51,436 bases of DNA, taken from Ignavibacteriota bacterium. Its GTDB lineage: Bacteria; Bacteroidota; Ignavibacteria; UBA10030; BY39. The stretch covers positions 1 through 51,436 of the forward strand of contig QOQV01000016.1 in assembly GCA_003327435.1 (NCBI GenBank), given 5' to 3'. The notes beneath the pieces are model-generated. The model was not told where the DNA came from, did no database searches, and saw only the letters and a program-made list of their open reading frames with translations. A program made the translations under genes and the position numbers. Positions 1 through 8,420 of this stretch are shown here, one piece after another; within the stretch, counting starts at the first letter, position 1, and each line of letters starts with the position of its first letter.

Positions 1-123
1 AAGAAAAACAATACAAACAATGTTTTTTTTCATTAGAATCTCATTTGTTTTGACTTTACTTCCTCTAAATATATATCAAAGAACTATTTACAGCTATTTC
101 AGCCACACTTTTTGACTATTATA

Positions 124-347
124 CCCATTCTGAACGAGTCCGTCGGTAGACGGACGAGTGAAGAATCTGATTGAGTGTTGTCAGATCCTTCACTATGCTC
201 GGATGACATTAGAGGCGGAGCGGAGGATAATGGTCATGTTGTCAGATGTTTCGCTAACGCTCAACATGACAATCACCCTTGTCTTTCTGAGAGAGTCCAT
301 CGTCAGATGAACGAACCAAGAATCTGGTAAGGTACAGTCAGATTCTT
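124..347. repeat. Hairpin-rich dispersed repeat cluster
   Basis: Non-coding stretch with at least two degenerate copies of one element. Copy A (about 127-170) reads CTGAACGAG, then a perfect 7-bp hairpin (GTCCGTC 138-144, GACGGAC 149-155, GGTA loop), then GTGAAGAATCTGA. Copy B (about 284-328) has the matching GTCCATC/GATGAAC hairpin and then AAGAATCTGG. A right arm at 180-207 (TCAGATCCTTCACT) is nearly the reverse complement of the end of copy A, so the two can fold together. Two more perfect 9-bp inverted repeats lie at 233-241/262-270 and 318-326/339-347. The pattern resembles intergenic REP- or MITE-like repeats of FCB genomes. The stem sequence differs between copies but mostly keeps pairing. 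No protein is encoded here. Confidence 0.6.
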
Positions 348-394
348 CTATACCAGAGCGTAGTTGTTAAACTCATTTATCGAAGATTTTAATT

Positions 395-408
395 TTGATA
401 TAAATCAA
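395..408. promoter_or_regulatory. FNR/CRP-family operator (TTGAT-N4-ATCAA)
   Basis: TTGATATAAATCAA is a perfect match to the classical FNR consensus and sits inside a longer 10-bp inverted repeat with a 4-base spacer (390-413). It lies about 50 bases before the ATG of the MocA-like gene. If an activator bound 41.5 bases upstream of the start site, as at class II FNR promoters, transcription would begin near 443. Oxygen- or redox-dependent control of molybdenum-cofactor genes would make sense. The match is seen directly; the bound regulator is inferred. Confidence 0.55.
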
Positions 409-458
409 AATTATTTTTAAATTAGACTGTTATCTGCAAATACTAAAATTTATACTAC

Positions 459-1076
459 ATGGAAAAGTTTAATAACATATATTGTATTGTTCTTGCTGCG
501 GGTGAATCTACTCGTATGGGACAACCAAAAGCTCTCTTAAAATTTAATAATGTTTCTTTTCTTGAACATTTAATAAATGTTACCAAAACAGCAGGACTTA
601 TAAATGTGATTATAGTGTTAGGATACGACTCAGAAAAGATAAGAAACTCACTGCGTTTGGAAAATTTTAAGAACAACCTGAATATTAAAATTGTGGTCAA
701 CAAAGATTATAAACTTGGACAATTATCCTCAATTCATACAGCTCTTTGTGCTCTTCCTGAAAATGCTGAAGCAATAATATTATTACCTGTCGATAGACCA
801 TTAATTTCAAGATATGTCCTGGAAGAAATTTTAGAAAAATATTTCCTCTCTAATGCAAAAATTGTTATTCCAACCTTCGAAGGTAAACGAGGCCATCCAG
901 TATTGTTTTCATCTGCTATGTTTGATGAATTAATGGATGCACCACTCGATATTGGTGCTCGTTATGTTGTTTGGAATCATCCTGAAGAACTTGTTGAAGT
1001 TGAAACATCAGAATCAGGTATTTTAATAAACATTGATACACCAGAAGATTATAAAAAATATATTCTGAAGGATTGA
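459..1076 (+). CDS. MocA-like molybdenum cofactor nucleotidyltransferase
   Basis: 205-residue NTP-transferase of the MocA/MobA type. The N-terminus carries the nucleotide-binding signature LAAGESTRMGQPKALL (about residues 12-27), and the middle has LLPVDRPL, the metal-binding acidic region of the fold. MocA proteins transfer CMP to molybdopterin to make the cytosine dinucleotide cofactor of xanthine-dehydrogenase-family enzymes. The neighbour, two bases downstream, is XdhC-like, which supports this role over MobA (GMP transfer). No clear Shine-Dalgarno precedes the ATG. An FNR-type palindrome lies upstream. No molybdoenzyme subunit gene is in the window, so the client enzyme is unknown. Confidence 0.8.
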   Translation: MEKFNNIYCIVLAAGESTRMGQPKALLKFNNVSFLEHLINVTKTAGLINVIIVLGYDSEKIRNSLRLENFKNNLNIKIVVNKDYKLGQLSSIHTALCALPENAEAIILLPVDRPLISRYVLEEILEKYFLSNAKIVIPTFEGKRGHPVLFSSAMFDELMDAPLDIGARYVVWNHPEELVEVETSESGILINIDTPEDYKKYILKD

Positions 1077-1078
1077 TT

Positions 1079-2140
1079 ATGCAAAATATCTATAAAAAAA
1101 TTATCGATTATCTTAAAGCAAATGAAAAAGCAATGCTGGCAACAATAATCTGGACATCCGGTTCTACACCAGCACCTGCACAGGCAAAAATGTTACTTTC
1201 TGTTGATGGTGAGAGAATTGCTGGTACGATAGGTGGTGGATGTATTGAAGATAGTATTATTCGCAGGACTGCAGCACTTGAAAACAAAAATAAAGCTACA
1301 ATTTTGTATTTTGAATTAAATGATGCTGAAATTGAATCTGGCTTAATATGTGGAGGTTCCTTAAAAGTATTGCTCGAACCAGTTAATAAAGATTATAAAG
1401 AATTATTTATCCTCTTAAGTAATAGAATTGAACAGGGACTTGATAGTATTTTGTTGACGGCTTTTATTGAAGAGAAACCAACATTAAAAAGTTTATATGA
1501 TGAAAATTTATCATTGTTATACGGACAGCCATCTGAAAAAGATATAATAACTGAATCACCATTTTCAAAACAAGCGCCGCTAATTATACAGAAAAAAGAT
1601 CTGCTTTATGTTGTTGAACCAGTAGAAGGGAAGATACCACTTTTCATCTTTGGTGGAGGTCATGTTGGTGCAGCTATTTCAAAGTTCTCAAGTGCCTGTG
1701 GATTCTCTGTTACAATTATTGATGATAGAATTGAATATACAGATAAATCAAAATTTCCAGATGCCGACAGGACAATTTGTTTACCATTCAGGGATATTTC
1801 TGAGCAAATAGGATTAAACGAAAACTCTTTTGTAATAATTGTGACTCGTGGACATAACTATGATGAGATGGTACTTGAAAAGGTAATCAATTACAATCCT
1901 AAGTATATTGGAATGATTGGAAGTAAGAAAAAAGTTCTTGTTACTTTTCAACATCTCATGCAAAGGGGAGTGAGTAAAGATAGATTAAGTAAAGTTTTTG
2001 CACCAATTGGTCTTGATATTGGTGCTGTCTCTGTAGATGAAATTGCCATAAGTGTGGTCGCAGAATTAATAAAAGTTAGAAGGAAAAAGAATGCCGATAT
2101 TGTTGAGCATAAAAAAATAAAAAATATACCAGAATATTAA
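1079..2140 (+). CDS. XdhC/CoxI-family molybdenum cofactor insertion protein
   Basis: About 353 residues in two domains. The N-terminal XdhC_CoxI domain contains SGSTPAPAQAKML and the IGGGCIED signature; the C-terminal Rossmann domain begins at IFGGGHVGAA. XdhC proteins bind the molybdenum cofactor and help sulfurate and insert it into xanthine-dehydrogenase-type enzymes. I place the start at ATG 1079, just after the upstream stop at 1076; an in-frame TTG at 1073 would add two residues and overlap that gene. It is surely cotranscribed with the MocA-like gene. Its stop overlaps the convergent EamA gene's stop by three bases. Confidence 0.82.
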   Translation: MQNIYKKIIDYLKANEKAMLATIIWTSGSTPAPAQAKMLLSVDGERIAGTIGGGCIEDSIIRRTAALENKNKATILYFELNDAEIESGLICGGSLKVLLEPVNKDYKELFILLSNRIEQGLDSILLTAFIEEKPTLKSLYDENLSLLYGQPSEKDIITESPFSKQAPLIIQKKDLLYVVEPVEGKIPLFIFGGGHVGAAISKFSSACGFSVTIIDDRIEYTDKSKFPDADRTICLPFRDISEQIGLNENSFVIIVTRGHNYDEMVLEKVINYNPKYIGMIGSKKKVLVTFQHLMQRGVSKDRLSKVFAPIGLDIGAVSVDEIAISVVAELIKVRRKKNADIVEHKKIKNIPEY

Positions 2141-3021
2141 CAGAGAAATAGTATTGCAACACCCGTGACTGCGATCGCTGCACCGGTGAATGCCCTGAAG
2201 CTAATTTTTTCTTTGTAGAATATTTTTAAAAGTGGCAGCATAAGCACAGGAACCAACGACATAATTGTAGCAGCTATCCCAACTTTAGAATATTCAACTG
2301 CAATCATACTCAGAGTAATTCCTAGATATGGACCTAGGAACGATCCCAGTAGTGTATACTTTAAAGCAATCTTGTCATTTTTCATTGCTACTACAGGATT
2401 TTTAAACCTGCCTGATAAAATTGCAAGTGGAGTTAGTGTAATTAATCCAGCCACAATTCTCGTAAATGCAGCAATGAATCCGTTAATCTCGCCACCGGTA
2501 AAAGCAAATTTTGCAAATATCAAAGATACACCCTGTCCAACTGCTGCAAGTAATGCAAACAAATACCCCGATTTTAAAATGTTGCTTGATTCTGAACCTC
2601 TTTTTTCTGTTACCACAAAAATAATTCCTGTTATCGTGATAATCATACCCAATAGATCTAACACTGTTAGACTTTCTGATAGGAAGAAAAATGCAATAAT
2701 TGCACTTACTGCAGGTGATAACGACATAAATAGCATTGTTAAACGCGCACCCAAACATTGATAAGCTTTAAATAAAAATGTATCACCAAGTGTTAATCCA
2801 ATAAAACCACTCAACATAAGATAAAAAAGCTGGGGAAATTTTAGTGCTAAACTAAATTGAAATAATAATATTGTGATTAAAAAAAAGAAGGCAGCTACCC
2901 ATAACCGAAGTACATTAATTGTTACAGAACCAATTCTTCTTGTTGCTTCAGCAAACGATATGGAAGAGCCAGACCAACAAATTGCAGTCACAAGGGCAGC
3001 AAATTCTCCAATTATGTTCAT
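2137..3021 (-). CDS. EamA-family (DMT) transporter
   Basis: 294-residue inner-membrane protein with about ten hydrophobic segments in two similar five-helix halves, the layout of EamA drug/metabolite transporters. The first half includes GLTLGDTFLFKAYQCLGARL and the second half FLGPYLGITLSMIAVEYS, the usual repeat positions. Substrates of such proteins (amino acids, metabolites) cannot be told from sequence. It is the last gene of the minus-strand operon starting at 8059, two bases after the GlcD-like gene, so export or uptake of a small metabolite connected to that operon is possible but unproven. Confidence 0.82.
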   Translation of the reverse strand: MNIIGEFAALVTAICWSGSSISFAEATRRIGSVTINVLRLWVAAFFFLITILLFQFSLALKFPQLFYLMLSGFIGLTLGDTFLFKAYQCLGARLTMLFMSLSPAVSAIIAFFFLSESLTVLDLLGMIITITGIIFVVTEKRGSESSNILKSGYLFALLAAVGQGVSLIFAKFAFTGGEINGFIAAFTRIVAGLITLTPLAILSGRFKNPVVAMKNDKIALKYTLLGSFLGPYLGITLSMIAVEYSKVGIAATIMSLVPVLMLPLLKIFYKEKISFRAFTGAAIAVTGVAILFLC

Positions 3022-3023
3022 AT

Positions 3024-4421
3024 CTAAAATATCTTTCCCGGATTTAAAATATTATTCGGATCAAACAATTTTTTTATTTTTTTCATTAATCTGATTTCTG
3101 TTTGTGATATTGCTATCGGTAAAAATTTTTTCTGTGAATATCCGATGCCATGTTCGCCAGAAATTGTACCACCTAAAGATACTGTTAACTCAAATATTTC
3201 TTTTATTGCTTGGTCTAAATATTCGTTCCACTTTGAGTCATCAAGATTTTTTTTCAAAATGTTAATGTGAACATTTCCATCTCCCGCATGTCCATAACAA
3301 ATTGATGTAATTCCGTATTTTGAGCAGATATTTTTTACCCCTCTTACAAGTTCTGGTAGCTTTGCACGCGGAACAACAGTATCCTCTTCTTTATAAGCTG
3401 ATATCGATTTCACTGCCTCACCAATGCTTCTTCTTAAATCCCAGATGCTTTCAATTTTTTGTCGTTCCTCTGCAAGAATTATTTCACCAACGTTAAATTT
3501 CTCTAAAACTTCCGCAATTAATTGAATTTCTTTATCAATTACTTCTGAATAATTCCCATCTACTTCTATCAGTAGATGTGCTTCCATATTGCTATTAGGA
3601 AATGTTTTATTCAGTTTCTCCTCAGCAGCTTTAATTGCAGATTTCTCAATGAATTCTATTGCAGCCGGTGTAATTCCTTCCTGAAAAATTTTTGCAACTG
3701 CCGAAACTGAATCCTCTATCGAATTAAATCCTGCTAATAAAACTTTTTTATACTTTGGCAGTGGTATCAACCGCACAGTAATTTTTGTAACAATTCCTAA
3801 AGTTCCTTCGCTTCCAATAAATAATTGTGTTAGATTATACCCGGTTACATTTTTTAATGTTCGTGCTCCTGTGTTAATGATGTTTCCATCTGGTAGAACA
3901 ACTTCAAGAGCCAATACATAATCTTTTGTTACTCCATACTTTACCGCATGAGGTCCACCAGAATTTTCTGTGATGTTTCCACCTAACATACAACTGCCTC
4001 TTGAAGCTGGATCAGGTGGATAATAAAGTCCAAACTTTTCAACTTCTTCCTGAAATTTTTGAGTAATCACACCAGGTTCAACAACTGCTTGAAAATTTTT
4101 TTCATCTATTTCAATTATTCTGTTGAATTTCTCCATCGATAGACATATACCGCCGTAAATTGGAAGTGCTCCACCAGAAAGTCCGGTTCCTCCACCTCGA
4201 GGAGTAATCGGAATTTTAAATTCGTTTGCTAATTTCATCAATTCTGATATTTGTTGCGCTTCAAAAGGTTTTACTACTACTTCAGGTGGGAAACTGTAAT
4301 CTTCTGTTTCGTCGCTTCCATAAATTTTTAAAGTTTCATCATCAATATATGTATTTGCTTTTCCAACGATGGATTCAATTTTTTTTAATATCGGTTTTGT
4401 GATTTTATTGTATCGTTTCAT
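3024..4421 (-). CDS. GlcD-type FAD-linked oxidase (glycolate/D-lactate dehydrogenase family)
   Basis: 465-residue FAD enzyme. The PCMH FAD-binding domain (about residues 35-215) shows PRGGGTGLSGGALP and later NSGGPHAVKYG and IGSEGTLGIVTKI. The C-terminal FAD-oxidase cap has CYGHAGDGNVHINIL and GEHGIGYSQKKF, the conserved histidines of this family. Members oxidise 2-hydroxyacids such as D-lactate or glycolate and pass electrons to quinone or a partner Fe-S subunit. No separate GlcE or GlcF gene is adjacent. Placed downstream of methylglyoxal synthase, D-lactate is an attractive substrate, by inference only. Confidence 0.82.
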   Translation of the reverse strand: MKRYNKITKPILKKIESIVGKANTYIDDETLKIYGSDETEDYSFPPEVVVKPFEAQQISELMKLANEFKIPITPRGGGTGLSGGALPIYGGICLSMEKFNRIIEIDEKNFQAVVEPGVITQKFQEEVEKFGLYYPPDPASRGSCMLGGNITENSGGPHAVKYGVTKDYVLALEVVLPDGNIINTGARTLKNVTGYNLTQLFIGSEGTLGIVTKITVRLIPLPKYKKVLLAGFNSIEDSVSAVAKIFQEGITPAAIEFIEKSAIKAAEEKLNKTFPNSNMEAHLLIEVDGNYSEVIDKEIQLIAEVLEKFNVGEIILAEERQKIESIWDLRRSIGEAVKSISAYKEEDTVVPRAKLPELVRGVKNICSKYGITSICYGHAGDGNVHINILKKNLDDSKWNEYLDQAIKEIFELTVSLGGTISGEHGIGYSQKKFLPIAISQTEIRLMKKIKKLFDPNNILNPGKIF

Positions 4422-4440
4422 ACTATATAGATTTTGTTTT

Positions 4441-6165
4441 TTAATATCCTATAGATTTTGCGTCAGGATTTCTAAAATCCGATGCACCATATCTTAAATT
4501 TGTTGCGGAGTCTATCATTATTGCTTGAACATCACCAATGTATGGAAATTTTTTGCTGTAAATTTCAAGTTTATGAGCTTTTATTTCAAGAGATTTTCTA
4601 ACATCTTCTGCAAGTCCAAAATTTTCATAATAAACTATATCCGGTAACCATTGATGATGAATTCGTGGTGCATTTACAGCTTGTTGAATGTTCATTCCAT
4701 GATCAATTACATTAATAATTACCTGAAGAACTGTATTGATGATAGTTGGACCTCCTGGACTTCCAAGTGCAAGGAATAAGTTTTCATTTTTTAAAACGAT
4801 TGTTGGAGTCATTGAAGAGAGTGGTCGCTTACCCGATTCAATTGCATTTGTTTCACCTTGAATAAGTCCGTATATATTTGGATGTCCTGATTTTATTGTG
4901 AAATCATCCATTTCATTATTCAATAAAAATCCAGCTCCTTTAACTACAGCTCCACATCCATAACTTCCATTTAATGTATATGTATTTACTACAACATTTC
5001 CATCTTTATCTACAACTGTGTAATGAGTTGTCTCTTCTGATTCAAATAAATAGGGATTAAAATTTTCTACCAACTTACTTTCTAATGCTTTGTTTGTATC
5101 AATTGTAAGATAAAGTTTGTGTGCATACTCTTTTGATGTTAACCCTGATACCGGTATTTTTATAAAATCAGGATCTCCCAGATATTTTGCTCTGTCGAAG
5201 AATGCTCTTTTCATCGACTCGATTAAAAGATGATATTTTCTTGAGGAATTTGGTTCATAATTTTTTAATTCGAAATTTTCAAGTATGTTAAGCATTTGTA
5301 TAAGTGCGATTCCACCTGAACTTGGAGGTGGCATAGTAATAATTTTGTAATTTCGGTAGCTTCCGACTAATGGTTCTCTAATTTTGGGTTTGTAGTTTTT
5401 TAAATCTTCAAATGTAATTAAACCATCATTCAATTGGAAATCTTTAACAATTAATTTTGCCGTTTCGCCTTCATAAAAATCTTTTGCACCATATTTTTTG
5501 ATTCTTTCAAGCGTTTTAGCAAGTTCTGGTTGTTTTAAAATCTCTCCTTCGGAATAAAACCCGTTTAGTTTATGGAATATTTTTCTACTCTCAGCAAACT
5601 TGAAAATTGGGTTTGATGAGTCCATTAACTGTCGTGATAAATTTAAACTTACAGGAAAACCATTTTTTGCGAGTTTGTATGCTGGCTCAAGCAAGGATTT
5701 CCATTTTAACCTGCCAAATTTTTTATGTGCAAGTTCGAATCCTGCTACTGTTCCGGGAACGCCGGCAGCTTTATAACCAATTACTGAAGCATCACGGTTT
5801 GGATTTCCATTTTCATCCAGATACATATCTCTATGTGCGGCTTTAGGTGCAGTTTCTCTGTAATCTATTACACAAGTTTCACCATTTGATAAGCGCACTA
5901 TCATAAATCCGCCACCACCAATATTACCAGCACTTGGATGTGTAACTGCTAATGCAAATCCGACTGCAATTGCAGCATCAACCGCATTACCACCTGACTT
6001 CAGAATTTCTACGCCTACTCTGGATGCAATTTCGCTTGAGGATGCCACCATCCCATTTTTAGAATGTTCAGGAAGTGGAAGCTGAATCTGAGTGTATAAA
6101 ATCTCTATAAAAAGGAATGATGTTATACATAAAAAGTATGTCAATGTTCTAATTTTTGTTCTCAT
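4441..6165 (-). CDS. ggt: Gamma-glutamyltransferase (glutathione hydrolase) precursor
   Basis: 574-residue N-terminal nucleophile hydrolase. Residues 1-25 form a signal peptide. The autoprocessing site is in [15 protein letters not shown], where Thr379 is expected to become the first residue of the small subunit and the catalytic nucleophile; SYGCGAVV and LLNNEMDDF follow as in known GGTs, and GSPGGPTI binds the glutamyl group. The enzyme cleaves gamma-glutamyl bonds of glutathione and similar peptides outside the cytoplasm. Its start overlaps the mgsA stop by four bases (ATGA), indicating translational coupling. Length and motifs are complete, so it should be active. Confidence 0.92.
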   Translation of the reverse strand: MRTKIRTLTYFLCITSFLFIEILYTQIQLPLPEHSKNGMVASSSEIASRVGVEILKSGGNAVDAAIAVGFALAVTHPSAGNIGGGGFMIVRLSNGETCVIDYRETAPKAAHRDMYLDENGNPNRDASVIGYKAAGVPGTVAGFELAHKKFGRLKWKSLLEPAYKLAKNGFPVSLNLSRQLMDSSNPIFKFAESRKIFHKLNGFYSEGEILKQPELAKTLERIKKYGAKDFYEGETAKLIVKDFQLNDGLITFEDLKNYKPKIREPLVGSYRNYKIITMPPPSSGGIALIQMLNILENFELKNYEPNSSRKYHLLIESMKRAFFDRAKYLGDPDFIKIPVSGLTSKEYAHKLYLTIDTNKALESKLVENFNPYLFESEETTHYTVVDKDGNVVVNTYTLNGSYGCGAVVKGAGFLLNNEMDDFTIKSGHPNIYGLIQGETNAIESGKRPLSSMTPTIVLKNENLFLALGSPGGPTIINTVLQVIINVIDHGMNIQQAVNAPRIHHQWLPDIVYYENFGLAEDVRKSLEIKAHKLEIYSKKFPYIGDVQAIMIDSATNLRYGASDFRNPDAKSIGY

Positions 6166-6608
6166 AATCTTGAGCGATATGTTTCATAGTCTGGTATTAT
6201 TCTTTCGTATTCAGTATTGAATAGGTTGGAGCTTATAATAAAGTCAGCAGTTGCGCGATTGCAGGCGACGGGAATATTCCAGACGACTGTTAAGCGTAAT
6301 AAAGCTTTAATATCTGGATCATGCGATTGTGGTTCAAGTGGATCCCAGAAAAAAATCAAAAAGTCAATTTCACCCTCTACTATTTTTGCTCCAATTTGTT
6401 GATCACCTCCAAGTGGGCCGCTTTCAAGTTTGTTTATTTTGATTCCTAATTCATTTTCTAAAAGCTTACCGGTAGTTCCAGTTGCGTAAAGCTTATGTTG
6501 TACCAAAGAATCTTTGTTAAATCTTGCCCATTCAATTAAATCAGTTTTTTTATTATCGTGTGCAACAAGTGCAATTTTCTTTATAGGTTTTAATATCGCT
6601 TTCTTCAT
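6162..6608 (-). CDS. mgsA: Methylglyoxal synthase
   Basis: 148-residue cytoplasmic enzyme converting dihydroxyacetone phosphate to methylglyoxal and phosphate. The family signature is intact: LVAHDNKK near the N-terminus (His17), ATGTTG phosphate-binding loop, [11 protein letters not shown] with catalytic Asp69, and [12 protein letters not shown] with His96. Residue spacing matches the E. coli enzyme (His19, Asp71, His98). It overlaps both neighbours by four bases, ggt downstream and the esterase upstream, so it is embedded in one operon. Methylglyoxal synthase bypasses lower glycolysis when phosphate is short. Confidence 0.93.
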   Translation of the reverse strand: MKKAILKPIKKIALVAHDNKKTDLIEWARFNKDSLVQHKLYATGTTGKLLENELGIKINKLESGPLGGDQQIGAKIVEGEIDFLIFFWDPLEPQSHDPDIKALLRLTVVWNIPVACNRATADFIISSNLFNTEYERIIPDYETYRSRL

Positions 6609-8059
6609 TTTAGATAGATTCCTTTTTGAACTTCACGATGATCTTTGGATTCGAGTTTAAAAAATAATATGCCCGAGCTTAAATTATAATTGTTGGTATC
6701 GAAACTTATTGTATGTATTCCTTCTTCGTACCTTTGGTCTGTTAGTGTAGCAATTTCCTGACCGAGTATGTTGATGAGTTTAATTTTTATAGATGTAGGT
6801 TTACTTAATATAAAACTCAGATTCGTTGAGGAATTGAATGGATTGGGATAATTTTGAAACAACTTGAAATAGTTTTTTCCTTCAATCTCTTTATTATGTG
6901 TATTTTGTGATGGGAAAATATTTTCAAGTATGATATCGATAGTTGCGCGCCACAAACCCCAGCTGTGTCCTTCGGGAAATTCGAGAGCAATAAATTCATA
7001 ACCTTTTTTTATACATGAATCTCTAAAATCCCTCATATTTGTAAATAAAGATTCATAGCTACCCCATATTGATACAAATTTTATTTCTTTCTTCTGACCT
7101 TGCAAAATCAAATTATATGCTTCATAATTATTTGGTTGGAATGCTGCTGAATGTAAGCCACAATTCCCAAAAATTTCTGCATGGTTATAGCTTATGAGAG
7201 CGGAAATGTTACCACCATATGAATCTCCAATGATCAATCTTTTGCTTGCTGATTTTATTGTTCTGTATGTGCTATCGATATACGGTACAAGTTCGTTAAC
7301 AAAAAACAATCTGTATTGATTGCGCTTTGAAAAAGCATATTCTTCATTACGATTGTTGGGTTTTACAAAAACACCAATCAATGGTTCAATTTTGTTTGAA
7401 TCCAAAAGATTATCAAGAATATTCACTGCACTCGCTAATGAAATGTATTCTGCCCCGTCCTGAAAATAAACAGTTGGATAACCGGTACTGTTGCTATCGT
7501 AATCGGGTGGTAAATAAATTTGAATCTGATAAGTTGCGTTTAAATTATTGCTGAAAATATTTTTTTGTATTACTTTGCCATGTTTAATGTTTGATTTATA
7601 CTTAATTTCCCAAGGTTGGACATAGGCAGGCATTGCGAGTTCAGAATTTGGTCCAAATCCACCTGAGATTTGATTTGGATTTTCCGGGTCTAAAATCCAG
7701 TTTGAACCGTTAATTACAAATTTGTAATCGAGCCGAGCGTTTATTTCGAATGATTTTGATAAGTAGAAAAAGTTTGTGCTATCAATTTTTATCATTGGAT
7801 GCGCTGTTGGAGACCAACCATTAAAGTCAGATGCAATATTTACACCTGTTGCATTTCCGCGGTATATAAAATTTGCAGTATTGTTTTCTATAAAAGGTAT
7901 ACCCTGAGTCCTCGCAAAAGTTAAGAAGCTATCGATAACTGCATTTTTTTCGGTTGATGTTGTAGCAGAATTTAATCTCTGTAGAAAGTTTTGAAAATTT
8001 GACTGTGCATATGTTTGCACAGATAGTAAAAATGTGAATATTATACTTAGTATTTTCAT
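6605..8059 (-). CDS. Secreted esterase with N-terminal glycogen-binding-like domain and T9SS sorting domain
   Basis: 484-residue exported protein. Residues 1-19 are a signal peptide ending TYAQ. Residues about 60-145 resemble a CBM48/early-set fold (ASDFNGWSP and [14 protein letters not shown]). Residues about 160-375 are an alpha/beta hydrolase of the esterase D/enterochelin-esterase type with nucleophile Ser280 in IIGDSYGGN and a likely catalytic His in PEGHSWG. The last 85 residues are a type A T9SS sorting domain ([16 protein letters not shown] at its start), so the protein should be surface-attached or released. It is the first gene of the operon running to 2137. Substrate is unknown. 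Confidence 0.85.
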   Translation of the reverse strand: MKILSIIFTFLLSVQTYAQSNFQNFLQRLNSATTSTEKNAVIDSFLTFARTQGIPFIENNTANFIYRGNATGVNIASDFNGWSPTAHPMIKIDSTNFFYLSKSFEINARLDYKFVINGSNWILDPENPNQISGGFGPNSELAMPAYVQPWEIKYKSNIKHGKVIQKNIFSNNLNATYQIQIYLPPDYDSNSTGYPTVYFQDGAEYISLASAVNILDNLLDSNKIEPLIGVFVKPNNRNEEYAFSKRNQYRLFFVNELVPYIDSTYRTIKSASKRLIIGDSYGGNISALISYNHAEIFGNCGLHSAAFQPNNYEAYNLILQGQKKEIKFVSIWGSYESLFTNMRDFRDSCIKKGYEFIALEFPEGHSWGLWRATIDIILENIFPSQNTHNKEIEGKNYFKLFQNYPNPFNSSTNLSFILSKPTSIKIKLINILGQEIATLTDQRYEEGIHTISFDTNNYNLSSGILFFKLESKDHREVQKGIYLK

Positions 8060-8169
8060 GTTTTTGTGTTAAAGATAAAAAATTAAATTGTAAAAAGAAA
8101 AGTTAATTTGTGGATGAAATAATCTGGTGAAATGATTAAGATTTTATAACACAATTGAAAATTATTAAA

Positions 8170-8201
8170 TTTGCCTTTACAAGAAATTTTGTATAAATTT
8201 A
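8170..8201 (+). promoter_or_regulatory. Candidate promoter of tRNA-Val (and possibly the pyr operon)
   Basis: TTTG at 8170-8173, a 20-base spacer, then TAAATTTA at 8194-8201, close to the Bacteroidota pattern TTTG-N20-TAnnTTTG with only the last base off. Start of transcription would be near 8206, about 16 bases before the tRNA. No second convincing promoter is visible between the tRNA and the pyr leader. Confidence 0.45.
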
Positions 8202-8221
8202 AATTGAAAATGTTGCATATC

Positions 8222-8295
8222 GGGCGGTTAGCTCAGCTGGTCAGAGCGCACGGTTCACATCCGTGAGGTCATAGGTTCAAGTCCTATACCGCCTA
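8222..8295 (+). tRNA. tRNA-Val (anticodon CAC)
   Basis: A full cloverleaf can be folded by eye. Acceptor stem GGGCGGT (8222-8228) pairs with ACCGCCT (8288-8294) with one G-U at the first pair. The D arm is GCTC/GAGC, the anticodon stem is CACGG/CCGTG with loop TTCACAT giving anticodon CAC, and the T arm is ATAGG-TTCAAGT-CCTAT. The discriminator is A8295. CCA is not encoded and must be added after transcription. The tRNA sits 12 bases before the first strand of the PyrR-type hairpin of the pyr leader. Confidence 0.93.
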
Positions 8296-8307
8296 CAATG
8301 TAAAAAA

Positions 8308-8338
8308 CCTTTAATCCTATCCTGCGAGATAGGAAAGG
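8308..8338 (+). promoter_or_regulatory. Putative PyrR-binding hairpin in the pyr leader
   Basis: Upper stem TCCTATC (8315-8321) pairs perfectly with GATAGGA (8328-8334) around hexaloop CTGCGA, which fits the CNGNGA hexaloop of PyrR-binding RNA closed by C-G. A lower stem CCTT/AAGG (8308-8311/8335-8338) is separated by an unpaired TAA on the 5' side only, like the internal bulge of Bacillus PyrR sites. The 3' strand contains AGGAAAGGA, the only Shine-Dalgarno for the leader peptide starting at 8343, so PyrR binding would hide it. The next gene but one is pyrR itself. Structure is seen; binding is inferred. Confidence 0.7.
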
Positions 8339-8342
8339 ACTT

Positions 8343-8393
8343 ATGAAAAACATAAATTTAAATATTAACAAATTAAAATGCCTCTTTTTCTAA
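8343..8393 (+). CDS. Putative pyr leader peptide (16 residues)
   Basis: Short reading frame MKNINLNINKLKCLFF preceded by AGGAAAGGACTT, one of the better ribosome-binding sites in the window. Its stop codon TAA (8391-8393) falls exactly at the first bases of the terminator loop, so a ribosome reaching the stop would cover the 5' arm of the terminator stem. That geometry matches leader-peptide attenuators. It is not otherwise recognisable and may have no function as a peptide. Translation is inferred from ribosome-binding site and position only. Confidence 0.5.
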   Translation: MKNINLNINKLKCLFF

Positions 8394-8420
8394 AGCGGAA
8401 AGAGAGGCATTTCTTTTTTT
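8376..8420 (+). terminator. Intrinsic terminator/attenuator directly before pyrR
   Basis: A 15-bp stem (8376-8390 with 8398-8412, one G-U pair, core AATGCCTCT/AGAGGCATT) with a 7-base loop is followed by C and seven T residues (8414-8420). The T tract ends on the base before the pyrR ATG. Such a position makes sense as a regulated attenuator: transcripts either stop here or run into pyrRBC. It could also end the tRNA-Val transcript. Confidence 0.8.

Noticed and set aside
1073-1081. TTG start for the XdhC-like gene
   Set aside because: ATG 1079 is two codons later, directly after the upstream stop, and keeps the whole domain.
2372-2761. 129-codon frame opposite the EamA transporter gene
   Set aside because: Shadow of a well-supported transporter with biased codon composition.
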